The notes under the pieces were generated by a model. The model saw only the letters and a list, made by a program, of their open reading frames with translations. It did no database searches and was not told the DNA's origin. 64,000 bases of DNA from Paenibacillus_E qinlingensis (GTDB lineage: Bacteria > Bacillota > Bacilli > Paenibacillales > NBRC-103111), in contig NZ_JAQIVH010000015.1 of NCBI RefSeq assembly GCF_028746185.1, forward strand, positions 62,001 to 126,000, in the 5' to 3' direction. Positions 42,031 through 50,380 of this stretch are shown here, in pieces. A program made the position numbers and the translations under genes. Positions within the stretch are counted from its first letter, which is position 1. Each line of letters opens with the position of its first letter.

Positions 42031-44031
42031 ATGACGGATGTTAAAGACATAAGATCGAGAAGAAACGTGGGGATTTTTGCGCACGTGGATGCGGGGAAAA
42101 CGACAACTACGGAGCATTTGCTATATCTAAGCGGGCGTATTCGCGCACTAGGCAGTGTAGATAGCGGGACGGCACAGACGGATTCTCTGGACGTGGAGCG
42201 TGAGCGGGGAATTTCGGTTCGGAGTGCAACGACAAGTCTAGTGTGGCAAAATACATGGATCAATCTGGTGGATACGCCAGGTCACGTCGATTTCTTGTCG
42301 GAGGTAGAGCGCTCCTTACGCGTGATGGATGGAGCGATTCTCATTATTTCTGCGGTGGAGGGCGTACAGTCGCAGACAGAAATGATTTGGCATGCGCTGC
42401 AAGCGCTTAAAATCCCAACGCTGCTATATATGAATAAATTGGACCGTGTCGGGGCTGACCCCGAACGCGTCCTGCAAGAGATTCATAAGCAGCTTACGGG
42501 GATGGCGGTGCCAATCTATGCACCGCTGGGCCTTGAGGACACGTTCCGCGGCGCGCGGAACGTACTGGATGACGCGCCGCCCGCAGTCGGCGCGCTCCAT
42601 GGATTCGACCTCGCAGCCGCGGTCGAAAAGCTCTCCGAGCTCGATGAGCCGCTGCTCACGAGCTACATTGAAGGTGCGCCCATCGCGGCGCACGAGGTCA
42701 AGGTAGCCCTGCAGCGTTACGCGCGGCAGGGTGAGGCTTTCCCTTTGCTGGTCGGAGCCTCCAGCAAAGCAATAGGTATCGAGGAACTGCTCGCAGCGAT
42801 CCTCGATTACTTGCCTGAGCCGCGCGGCGACGCAGAGCAGCCGCTGTCGGCTGTGGTCTTCAAGGTCGAGCGCGACAAGACCATGGGGCGCATGGCGTAC
42901 GTCCGCCTCTACGAGGGGACGATGCGTAACCGGGACACCGTCGTCAATGCCACGCAAGGCGTGGAGGAGAAGGTGACCCAGATTCGCCGCATCGACGGGC
43001 GCAAAGCCGAGGATCTAGGCGTGGTGGCGGCGGGCGACATCGCGGCCGTCTGCGGCTTGACGCAGGTTCGGATCGGCGATGTGCTCGGCCGGCCGGACAG
43101 CGTGCCGCCTGCGCCGCGCATGGCGGTGCCGCTGCTGACCGTGCAGGTGCACGCCGCGAGCGAGGCGCAGTATCCGGCGCTCGTCGCCGCGCTGCAGGAG
43201 CTCACGGACGAAGATCCGCTGCTCGACCTGCAGTGGCTGCAAGATGAGCGCGAGCTGCACGTCAAGGTCATGGGCGCGATCCAGCTCGAGATTCTGACGA
43301 GTCTCTTGAGCTCGCGCTTCGGCCTCGCGGTAAGGTTCGATCAACCTTCAGTTATTTATAAAGAAACGCCTTCACAAGTAGGCGAAGGCTTTATAGCTTA
43401 TACGATGCCCAAGCCGTGCTGGGCGATCTTACGGTTTCGCATCGAGCCGGGTGCGCCAGGCAGCGGGCTCGTGTATGAGTCACAGGTACGCGGCGAGCAG
43501 CTGCTCGTACAGTACCAGAACGAAGTTGCGCGCCGCGTGCCGGAGGCGCTGCAGCAGGGGCTGCTCGGTTGGGAAGTCACCGATGTGAAGGTGACTCTTC
43601 TAGAGGGTGAGCATCACGTGTGGCACACGCACCCGCTAGATTTTGCGGTTGCGACGCCGATGGGCATTATGCAAGGTCTCGCACAGACAGGCACGACGCT
43701 GCTGGAGCCGATGCTGCAGGTGCGTATTACCGTGCCAGAAGAGTTCGGCGGCAAGGTACTTAGCGATCTTGTGCAAATGAGGGCAACCTTTGATGCGCCA
43801 AGCATCGCGGGTGGCCGGTTCGTCCTAGAGGGGCGGCTGCCAGTAGCGACGTCGCTTGAATATCCCGTGAAGCTTAGCGCAATGTCGGGCGGGCGCGGCG
43901 TGATTACGTCCTCTTTTGCAGGGTATCAGCCAAGTCCGACAGATGTCCATGCAGAGCGCAAACGGCGCGGCGTTAATCCGCTCGATCAGTCAAAATATAT
44001 TTTGGCTGTACGAAAGGCCCTATCTAATTAA
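42031..44031 (+). CDS. TetM-like ribosomal-protection / EF-G-related GTPase
   Basis: A 666-residue translational GTPase. G1 AHVDAGKT (~17), G2-region RGISVRSATTS, G3 DTPGH (~80), G4 NKLD (~134). The N-terminus is closer to TetM/TetO (GSVDSGTAQTDSLDVERERGI) than to EF-G, and the length fits the ribosomal protection family (about 640). Such proteins release tetracycline from the ribosome; several chromosomal relatives in soil Bacillota have unproven resistance roles. Residues 170-430 are encoded by unusually GC-rich DNA. It is divergent from the AlkA-like gene, with no leader-peptide attenuator seen. Confidence 0.85.
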   Translation: MTDVKDIRSRRNVGIFAHVDAGKTTTTEHLLYLSGRIRALGSVDSGTAQTDSLDVERERGISVRSATTSLVWQNTWINLVDTPGHVDFLSEVERSLRVMDGAILIISAVEGVQSQTEMIWHALQALKIPTLLYMNKLDRVGADPERVLQEIHKQLTGMAVPIYAPLGLEDTFRGARNVLDDAPPAVGALHGFDLAAAVEKLSELDEPLLTSYIEGAPIAAHEVKVALQRYARQGEAFPLLVGASSKAIGIEELLAAILDYLPEPRGDAEQPLSAVVFKVERDKTMGRMAYVRLYEGTMRNRDTVVNATQGVEEKVTQIRRIDGRKAEDLGVVAAGDIAAVCGLTQVRIGDVLGRPDSVPPAPRMAVPLLTVQVHAASEAQYPALVAALQELTDEDPLLDLQWLQDERELHVKVMGAIQLEILTSLLSSRFGLAVRFDQPSVIYKETPSQVGEGFIAYTMPKPCWAILRFRIEPGAPGSGLVYESQVRGEQLLVQYQNEVARRVPEALQQGLLGWEVTDVKVTLLEGEHHVWHTHPLDFAVATPMGIMQGLAQTGTTLLEPMLQVRITVPEEFGGKVLSDLVQMRATFDAPSIAGGRFVLEGRLPVATSLEYPVKLSAMSGGRGVITSSFAGYQPSPTDVHAERKRRGVNPLDQSKYILAVRKALSN

Positions 44032-44054
44032 GCGCAGGGTCCAGCCATCGACCA

Positions 44055-44084
44055 TTGACATGGCGTCCCTCCTTTGAGTAAAAT
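44055..44084 (+). promoter_or_regulatory. Promoter of the glpP-glpK operon
   Basis: TTGACA (44055-44060), 18 bp, TAAAAT (44079-44084). The resulting leader runs about 130 nt to glpP and contains the attenuator below. Confidence 0.78.
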
Positions 44085-44106
44085 ACAGATAAGTTAATAA
44101 CATGTG

Positions 44107-44173
44107 ACGGAGAACAGGAGACTCACTCGGATTGCCCTTTGAATATTGGAGGCAAATCTTGGTGAGTCTTTTT
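44107..44173 (+). terminator. GlpP-responsive attenuator in the glpP-glpK leader
   Basis: GACTCAC (44120-44126) pairs with GTGAGTC (44162-44168), extended by GATTGCC/GGCAAATC, and is followed by TTTTT. The sequence GGAGAACAGGAGA directly before and into the stem is nearly repeated in the glpD leader. The arrangement implies that GlpP controls its own operon by antitermination. Confidence 0.82.
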
Positions 44174-44219
44174 GTCATGGCGGTCATGTCCAGAAGTTCA
44201 GAAAATCGAGGTGAAGCGC

Positions 44220-44798
44220 ATGTCGCTGCAGGATCAGTGTATTTTACCAGCCATCCGTAAGATGAAGGATTTAGAGAAGCTCATGAAGTCGTCTTACACG
44301 TATATCGTGCTGCTCGACAGTCATATTGGCCAGCTCAAAAGCATTGTCGACCTAGGCCGAGCCCATGGGAAAAAGATGCTGCTTCATGCGGATCTCATCG
44401 AGGGACTGAAAAACGACGAGTTCGCAGCTGAATTTCTATGCCAAAGCATTCGCCCTGCGGGTATCATATCGACACGTGGCAATGTGATTACGAAGACAAG
44501 ACAGAATGGCTTGCTCGCGATTCAACGGCTTTTTCTGCTGGATAGCTCGGCGCTGGACAAAAGTTACACCCTGCTCGAACGTACGCAGCCGGATTACATC
44601 GAGGTGATGCCAGGTGTCATTCCGCACATTATCAAAGAGGTGAAGGAGCGTTCGGGTATTCCGATTTTTGCAGGCGGACTGATCCGTTCCATTGATGATG
44701 TGGAGGGGGCGCTTGCGGCAGGTGCAACGGCGGTGACGACCTCGAACCACGAGCTTTGGAAGCATTACGATGGCGTAACAAGGAGGCATAATCAATGA
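44220..44798 (+). CDS. glpP: Glycerol-3-phosphate responsive antiterminator GlpP
   Basis: A 192-residue RNA-binding antiterminator. In the presence of glycerol-3-phosphate it prevents termination in glp leaders. Family motifs: QCILPAIRKMKDLEKLM, LLDSHIGQLKSIVD, ADLIEGLKND, GIISTRGNVI and IPIFAGGLIRS, with a TIM-barrel-like fold. ATG 44220 with GAGGTG upstream is preferred to a TTG at 44172 that lies in the terminator T run. Its stop overlaps the glpK start by 4 bp (ATGA). Confidence 0.95.
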   Translation: MSLQDQCILPAIRKMKDLEKLMKSSYTYIVLLDSHIGQLKSIVDLGRAHGKKMLLHADLIEGLKNDEFAAEFLCQSIRPAGIISTRGNVITKTRQNGLLAIQRLFLLDSSALDKSYTLLERTQPDYIEVMPGVIPHIIKEVKERSGIPIFAGGLIRSIDDVEGALAAGATAVTTSNHELWKHYDGVTRRHNQ

Positions 44799-46306
44799 TG
44801 ACAACAACGGGATCCAAGCCCTCATATATCCTTTCCCTTGATCAGGGGACAACGAGTTCTAGAGCGATTTTATTTGATCAAAAAGGAAGTATCGTGCACA
44901 CCTCTCAGCAGGAATTTAAGCAGTATTTTCCGAAACCAGGCTGGGTGGAACATGATGCGAACGAAATTTGGCTGTCGATTCAGAGCGTGATCGCGACGTT
45001 ATTGTCCGAGTCTGAGGTGCAGCCTACGGAGATTGCGGGAATCGGGATTACGAACCAGCGAGAGACGGCTGTCGTGTGGGATAAGCATACGGGGATGCCG
45101 GTGTACCATGCGATTGTATGGCAGTCTCGCCAGACGGCAGATATTTGTGAAGAGCTTAAGGCGCAGGGGCTTAACGACCTGTTTCGGGAGCGAACGGGAC
45201 TTCTGATTGATGCGTATTTCTCGGCGACCAAAATCAAATGGATCCTCGATCACGTCGAGGGAGCGAGGGCAAGGGCCGAGCAGGGAGATTTGCTTTTTGG
45301 CACGATGGATACCTGGATCATCTGGAAGCTAACGGGTGGCAAGGCTCATGTCACCGATTATTCAAACGCTTCGCGGACGCTCATTTACAACATTCACGAG
45401 CTGAAGTGGGACGAGGAGCTGATGGGGCATTTGGACATTCCCGCGGCAATGCTGCCGGAGGTTCGTTCGTCGTCCGAGGTGTATGGGCATACGCAGGAAA
45501 ACCTATTCTTTGGAGCGGCGATTCCGATTGCAGGTGCGGCTGGCGATCAGCAGGCGGCTTTGTTCGGTCAGGCGTGTTTTGAAAAAGGGATGGCCAAAAA
45601 CACCTATGGCACGGGCTGCTTCATGCTGATGAACACAGGGAATCATGCGATTCCGTCGCGCAGCGGCCTTTTGACTACCATTGCATGGGGATTGAACGGG
45701 AAGGTTGAGTATGCGCTGGAGGGAAGTATTTTCGTGGCGGGCTCGGCGATCCAATGGTTGCGAGACGGGCTGCGCATGATCAAATCCGCGAAGGATTCCG
45801 AGGAATATGCGAAAAGAGTCGTGTCCACCGAGGGTGTGTACGTGGTTCCCGCCTTTGTGGGGCTTGGGACGCCTTATTGGGATAGTGATGTGCGGGGCGC
45901 GGTTTTTGGCCTGACACGGGGGACGTCGAAGGAGCATTTTATCCGGGCAACCTTAGAATCCCTTGCGTATCAGACGAAAGACGTGCTGAAAGCCATGGAA
46001 GATGATTCAGGCATTGAGCTAACGAAGCTGCGAGTTGACGGCGGTGTGGTGAAAAATGACTTCCTCATGCAGTTCCAAAGCGACATGCTGGGTGTCACGG
46101 TTGAGCGTCCGGTCATCAATGAAACGACAGCGTTAGGGGCGGCTTATTTGGCTGGTCTCGCGGTTGGTTTCTGGCAAGATCAGGCGGAAATTGCCGCGCA
46201 GTGGCAGGTGGATCGGGCTTTTGAACAGGAAATGGCAGCGGACTTGCAAGAAAAGTTATATAACGGATGGAAAAAGGCGGTAAATGCCGCAATTGCTTTT
46301 AAATAA
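44795..46306 (+). CDS. glpK: Glycerol kinase
   Basis: A 503-residue FGGY-family kinase making glycerol-3-phosphate from glycerol and ATP in the cytosol. Start motif LSLDQGTTSSRAILFD, substrate region GITNQRET, ATP-site AGAAGDQQAALFGQ, and the FGGY signature region LRVDGGVVKNDFLMQFQSD. Translationally coupled to glpP. No glpF facilitator gene lies in the window. Confidence 0.97.
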   Translation: MMTTTGSKPSYILSLDQGTTSSRAILFDQKGSIVHTSQQEFKQYFPKPGWVEHDANEIWLSIQSVIATLLSESEVQPTEIAGIGITNQRETAVVWDKHTGMPVYHAIVWQSRQTADICEELKAQGLNDLFRERTGLLIDAYFSATKIKWILDHVEGARARAEQGDLLFGTMDTWIIWKLTGGKAHVTDYSNASRTLIYNIHELKWDEELMGHLDIPAAMLPEVRSSSEVYGHTQENLFFGAAIPIAGAAGDQQAALFGQACFEKGMAKNTYGTGCFMLMNTGNHAIPSRSGLLTTIAWGLNGKVEYALEGSIFVAGSAIQWLRDGLRMIKSAKDSEEYAKRVVSTEGVYVVPAFVGLGTPYWDSDVRGAVFGLTRGTSKEHFIRATLESLAYQTKDVLKAMEDDSGIELTKLRVDGGVVKNDFLMQFQSDMLGVTVERPVINETTALGAAYLAGLAVGFWQDQAEIAAQWQVDRAFEQEMAADLQEKLYNGWKKAVNAAIAFK

Positions 46307-46319
46307 AGGCATATCGTGA

Positions 46320-46414
46320 TATACTACACCTAACAAGTTCATATTCGGTTGGAGACCAGGAGAAACCACAGCGGACCTAAACGTGCAAACGTGATAGGTA
46401 GGTTGTGGTTTTTT
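46320..46414 (+). terminator. glpD leader: -10 element, GlpP target and attenuator
   Basis: TATACT at 46320-46325 is a likely -10. GGAGACCAGGAGA (about 46351-46363) matches the motif in the glpP leader. AACCACA (46364-46370) pairs with TGTGGTT (46404-46410), with inner ACCTA/AGGT and ACGT/ACGT pairings, followed by TTTTTT. glpD can therefore be transcribed separately and antiterminated by GlpP. Confidence 0.85.
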
Positions 46415-46441
46415 CATATTCATAAAAAGGGAGAGATTCGC

Positions 46442-48187
46442 ATGACAACAGGACAAATGGAAGCTGGACAACATAAAAACGTAGCAGATAAAACATTTAG
46501 CGGGTTGAAAAGAAAAGAGACGCTTGAAGCGATGGCGCAGCAACAATTCGATGTGATTGTAATTGGCGGGGGGATTACCGGCGCGGGTATTGCGCTGGAT
46601 GCGCAGAGTCGCGGGCTTCGCACGGCGTTGATTGAGATGCAGGACTTTGCTTCAGGGACGTCGAGTCGTTCGACAAAATTGGTGCATGGTGGACTGCGAT
46701 ATTTGAAGCAGCTGGACGTGAAGGTTGTAGCCGAGGTCGGGAAAGAACGGGCGATTGTGTATGAAAATGGCCCTCATGTGACGACGCCGGAGTGGATGCT
46801 GTTGCCTTTTTATAAAGGCGGGACGTTCGGCAAGTTATCTACTTCGCTCGGGCTGCGCGTTTATGATTTCTTGGCGGGGGTCAAGCGTTCGGAACGGCGT
46901 AAGATGTTCAGCCCTGACGTGACTTTGCAGCACGAGCCTTTGCTCAAAAAGAAGGATCTTAGAGGCGGCGGTTACTATGTGGAGTATCGTACGGATGATG
47001 CGCGATTAACGATTGAGGTTATGAAAAAAGCGGTGGAACTCGGCGCGATGGCGGTGAATTATGCCAAAGTTGAGGAATTGATCGTGAAGGATGGCACCTT
47101 GGTTGGGGTGCGGGTTATGGATCAGCTCTCTGGCGGCATAGAAGGGAAAGATTCGAGTGATCAATCAGCTTCGTACGCGCTGTTTGCGAGTAAAATCGTC
47201 AATGCGGCGGGGCCGTGGGTGGATACCCTTCGCGAAATGGACCGTTCGAAGCAGGGCAAAACGTTGCATTTGACCAAAGGGGTGCACTTGGTTTTTGATC
47301 AGAGCCGGTTTCCGTTGGGGCAGGCGATCTATTTCGATACGCCGGACGGGCGGATGGTGTTTGCGATCCCACGCGATGGCAAAACCTATGTCGGCACGAC
47401 CGACACGAACTACAAAGGGGATATTGCGAATCCCCGTATTACTTTGGCTGATCGCGCCTACGTGCTGCGTGCCGCGAATGAGATGTTTCCGTCCCTCGGG
47501 TTGACGGAGGCTGACGTCGAATCGAGCTGGACCGGGCTGCGCCCGCTGATCCATCAGGAGGGCAAGGATCCTTCCGAGATTTCGCGTCGCGACGAAATCT
47601 TCATCTCTAGCTCCGGCCTCATTTCGATGGCCGGGGGTAAGCTGACCGGCTACCGCAAAATGGCGGAGTCGGTCGTGAACCAGATCGCCGCCATGCTGGT
47701 GGCGGAGGGTAAGGTCTCGGCGGCGCTCCCGCCGAGCCGTACGAAGACGCTGCCGATATCCGGCGGCGATGTGGGCGGCTCCGCGCAGCTGGCGCCGTTC
47801 TTGCGCGGCAAGGTCAGCCAAGGCTTGCGGCTGGGGCTGACCGAGCCTGAGGCGATGCTGCTCGCGCAGCGATACGGGTCCAACGTGGACACCGTATTCG
47901 CGCTGCTGGAGCAGCACAGGGGTGAGGCCGCGCGGCTGGGCATGCCTGCCGCGGTGCTCGCTGCGCTCGTGTACGCGGTGGAGCGCGAGATGGTCGTAAA
48001 GCCGGCGGATTTCTTCATCCGCCGTACGGGCGCCCTCTTCTTCGATATCGCGTGGGCAAGGCAGTGGAAGGCGCCTGCGACGGCCTTCCTGGCAGAGCGC
48101 TTCGGCTGGAGTGAAGCGCAGACAGCGGCATATACCGCCGAGCTGGAGCAGATGCTCCATGAGGCGGTTCATCCGCTGGAGGCTTAA
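46442..48187 (+). CDS. glpD: Aerobic glycerol-3-phosphate dehydrogenase
   Basis: A 581-residue FAD enzyme oxidising glycerol-3-phosphate to dihydroxyacetone phosphate at the membrane and feeding quinone. FAD motif VIGGGITGAGIALDA (~37), GTSSRSTKLVHGGLRYL, and FAIPRDGKTYVGTTDT; the C-terminal helical domain is complete. ATG at 46442 has GGGAGAG upstream. The first candidate start at 46349 falls inside the attenuator and is rejected. The 3' third is clearly GC-richer than the 5' part. Confidence 0.96.
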   Translation: MTTGQMEAGQHKNVADKTFSGLKRKETLEAMAQQQFDVIVIGGGITGAGIALDAQSRGLRTALIEMQDFASGTSSRSTKLVHGGLRYLKQLDVKVVAEVGKERAIVYENGPHVTTPEWMLLPFYKGGTFGKLSTSLGLRVYDFLAGVKRSERRKMFSPDVTLQHEPLLKKKDLRGGGYYVEYRTDDARLTIEVMKKAVELGAMAVNYAKVEELIVKDGTLVGVRVMDQLSGGIEGKDSSDQSASYALFASKIVNAAGPWVDTLREMDRSKQGKTLHLTKGVHLVFDQSRFPLGQAIYFDTPDGRMVFAIPRDGKTYVGTTDTNYKGDIANPRITLADRAYVLRAANEMFPSLGLTEADVESSWTGLRPLIHQEGKDPSEISRRDEIFISSSGLISMAGGKLTGYRKMAESVVNQIAAMLVAEGKVSAALPPSRTKTLPISGGDVGGSAQLAPFLRGKVSQGLRLGLTEPEAMLLAQRYGSNVDTVFALLEQHRGEAARLGMPAAVLAALVYAVEREMVVKPADFFIRRTGALFFDIAWARQWKAPATAFLAERFGWSEAQTAAYTAELEQMLHEAVHPLEA

Positions 48188-48248
48188 GCCGTAGATATAG
48201 GCTTTCCATCACACAAACCTGTTCCATATCATTTATGCGATCTGCAAA

Positions 48249-48442
48249 TGAAATAACTGGATTTCCTGTAGCTAATTTAGCCTAAATAGTTCTTTTTGCG
48301 AAATTAACTGGAGTTTCTACAGCTAATATGAGCCATATTCCGCGCAATGGGGATTTTCGGCAGATATAGATGGAGGTTTTCCAGTTAATCTGCCATATGG
48401 AGGAATTGATCGGGATTTAACTGGAGGTTTTCCATCTATTGC
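48249..48442. repeat. Four-palindrome intergenic element, family A, copy 2
   Basis: Centres at about 48264, 48315, 48377 and 48428 (51, 62, 51). Unit 2 reads TTAACTGGAGTTTCTACAGC and onward. Units 3 and 4 are near-symmetric (AGATGGA...TCCAGTTA and AACTGGA...TCCATCTA). It lies 60 bp after glpD. Confidence 0.87.
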
Positions 48443-48492
48443 GCTTGCCTCTTCGAGAATAGCTTCTTCGCAACGCCTTCAAGTCTCATTCC

Positions 48493-48548
48493 AACCAAAT
48501 AAGTCGTCCCGCAATTCCTCAAGGAATTGGGGGGCGACTTATTTGGTT
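48493..48548. repeat. Near-perfect 26-bp inverted repeat (long hairpin)
   Basis: Arms AACCAAATAAGTCG... at 48493 and ...CGACTTATTTGGTT ending at 48548 match at 24 of 26 positions around a 4-base loop. No T run follows on either strand. It resembles the rpiA and module 2 terminators in its AATTCC/GGAATT inner stem and CCC/GGGG step. The rest of 48549-48742 holds only the promoter region of the next gene. Confidence 0.75.
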
Positions 48549-48742
48549 AGGGTTGCTCGTTCCCTCAGGGTTGCTGCGTATGTATCGGCTGCCTTCCCTC
48601 TACGGAAATAGTCCTCTCCTCGCTATGCTAGAAGGTTTGATAGTCCACATGTTAAGTTTCGTTTTGTGAAGGGTTACCAATTTCCCCACTGCCTATTGAC
48701 ACCTAACCCTACTCCGCCTAAAATGTATAAAAATACATAAGT

Positions 48743-49687
48743 ATGAATAAATATACGAAAGTGGTGACGGAGTTGCAACACCTTTTATCTTTACAAGAGC
48801 TCGACAAAGCTGCCTTGTTGTCTATTATTCGCACAGGTATAGTGATCAAAAACAATCCAAAGACCTACTACAACCACTGCGAGCGCAAAGGGCTGCTCAT
48901 GCTTTTTCAGAAATCATCGACCCGAACGGCGCTTTCCTTTCATTCAGGTATTCATCAACTGGGCGGCTATGCGGTAAATATGGATTGGGATGCCAGCAAT
49001 TTCAGTATCTCTCCAATACAATATGAAGCTCGTTATGCATCAAGGAACTGCGATGTGATCATGGCAAGACTCAAAAAACATGCCGATTTATTAGAATTAG
49101 CTGCGTTTTCACAGGTGCCGGTGATCAATGGCTGCTGCGATATGTACCATCCCTGCCAAGCGCTGGCCGATTTAATGACGATTTATGAAGTCAGAGGAAC
49201 TTTTGAAGGCGTAACGCTAGCCTATGTTGGCATCCATAATAATGTTGTGAATTCCTTAGTTGCAGGTTGTATGACTTTGGGTATCAAACTATTGCTGGTA
49301 ACTCCAATCGTCAATGAAGCTTCGTGGGATGAAGAACTCATGCAGCGAGCCTACGTAAGTGGATACGTTGAGGAAGTTGAAGTACTGTCTGTGGCGATGA
49401 AAAGGGCTGACTTTATCTATACAGATACATGGGTCGATATGGAGTTTTTCTCGGACGCGGCTTACCAAGAGGAGAAAGAGAGAAGAATTGACATCATGAT
49501 GCCTTTTCAGATTAACAAGCGCAGTCTAGGGAAATATTCACCGTATATCATGCATGATATGCCTATTCATCCCGGCTTCGAAATCGCAGAAGATGTGATT
49601 GAATCGGAGCAATCGATCATTTATCAGCAAGCGGAGAATCGGATGCATGTTCAAAAAAGCTTGCTCCTACACCTATTAAACCTATAG
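48743..49687 (+). CDS. Carbamoyltransferase-family protein (OTC/ATC-like) with altered substrate motif
   Basis: A 314-residue aspartate/ornithine carbamoyltransferase-fold enzyme. The carbamoyl-phosphate site is kept: SSTRTALSF (~57) and HPCQALAD (~136). The second-substrate site is not that of ornithine transcarbamoylase: HCLP is replaced by HDMPIHPG (~270) and the usual SMG loop by TDTWVDMEFF (~227). It should carbamoylate an amine other than ornithine, or an unusual amino acid. No arginine or pyrimidine genes adjoin. A RhtB-type exporter follows after 21 bp and may export the product. The ATG has no ribosome site and sits close to TATAAA/TAAAAT sequences, so the mRNA may be leaderless. Confidence 0.85.
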   Translation: MNKYTKVVTELQHLLSLQELDKAALLSIIRTGIVIKNNPKTYYNHCERKGLLMLFQKSSTRTALSFHSGIHQLGGYAVNMDWDASNFSISPIQYEARYASRNCDVIMARLKKHADLLELAAFSQVPVINGCCDMYHPCQALADLMTIYEVRGTFEGVTLAYVGIHNNVVNSLVAGCMTLGIKLLLVTPIVNEASWDEELMQRAYVSGYVEEVEVLSVAMKRADFIYTDTWVDMEFFSDAAYQEEKERRIDIMMPFQINKRSLGKYSPYIMHDMPIHPGFEIAEDVIESEQSIIYQQAENRMHVQKSLLLHLLNL

Positions 49688-49708
49688 CTGAAGGGAGAAC
49701 ATCTCGAC

Positions 49709-50338
49709 ATGACTTTCACGACGCTTCTGGCTGTTGCCATAGTTTCACTCGGAATGGTGTGCACGCCAGGACCTAATATGATCTACTTAATTTCACGCTC
49801 GGTCACGCAGGGGAGGATGGCGGGGATCATCTCACTGCTCGGCATTATACTCGCCTTCCTGGTCTACATCGTGACTACGATGTTAGGGCTGTCAGCGCTG
49901 TTTCTGGCAGCACCGTATGTGTTCGACGCTGTAAAGCTAGCCGGAGCTGCTTACTTACTTTGGCTGGCTTGGCAAGCTGTAAAGCCGGGTGCTAGGTCCG
50001 CGCTGACTACACGGGATCTCCCCGTTGACCCGCCCAAGAAGCTTTTCTTGATGGGTTTCATGACCAACCTGCTCAATCCGAAAGCTGCGGTCCTGTACGT
50101 GTCGCTTTTGCCTCAATTTGAGGACCCTGCTCGGGGCTCTCTACTGCTGCAAAGCGCGGCGCTAGGACTCACGCAAATCACGGTGAGCTTCACGGTGAAC
50201 CTCGTGATCGTGCTAACGGCAAGCCGAATCGCTGGATGGTTCGGCACACGTCCGAAGTGGCTGCAAATCCAGCGGTGGCTGATGGGAAGCGTGTTGACGG
50301 GGTTAGCTGTTCGTCTTGCTTTTGAGCGGAGACCATAA
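49709..50338 (+). CDS. LysE/RhtB-family amino acid exporter
   Basis: A 209-residue membrane protein with about six helices and the family N-terminus GMVCTPGPNMIYLISRSVTQGRMAG, plus a conserved GFMTNLLNPKAAVLY segment. It exports amino acids or derivatives. Directly downstream of the carbamoyltransferase with AGGGAG ribosome site; the pair suggests production and efflux of a ureido amino acid (inference). Confidence 0.92.
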   Translation: MTFTTLLAVAIVSLGMVCTPGPNMIYLISRSVTQGRMAGIISLLGIILAFLVYIVTTMLGLSALFLAAPYVFDAVKLAGAAYLLWLAWQAVKPGARSALTTRDLPVDPPKKLFLMGFMTNLLNPKAAVLYVSLLPQFEDPARGSLLLQSAALGLTQITVSFTVNLVIVLTASRIAGWFGTRPKWLQIQRWLMGSVLTGLAVRLAFERRP

Positions 50339-50341
50339 TGA

Positions 50342-50374
50342 AGAGACCCGCAGCAGATCGCTGAGGGTCTTTAT
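50342..50374. terminator. Bidirectional terminator between the exporter and LysR genes
   Basis: AGACCCGCAGC and GCTGAGGGTCT form a stem with one mismatch and a short loop; TTTATT follows. Confidence 0.82.
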
Positions 50375-50380
50375 TCATAG

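Noticed and set aside
42424..43805. Several long frames opposite the TetM-like gene
   Set aside because: High GC in this part suppresses stop codons on the other strand; products are Ser/Arg/Cys-rich and unlike proteins.
46349..46441. N-terminal extension of GlpD
   Set aside because: The extra codons lie in the attenuator hairpin; the ATG at 46442 has a proper ribosome site and the normal N-terminus.
47165..48172. 335-residue reverse frame within glpD
   Set aside because: Same GC effect; composition is Arg/His/Gln-rich with no motif, and no ribosome site was seen.
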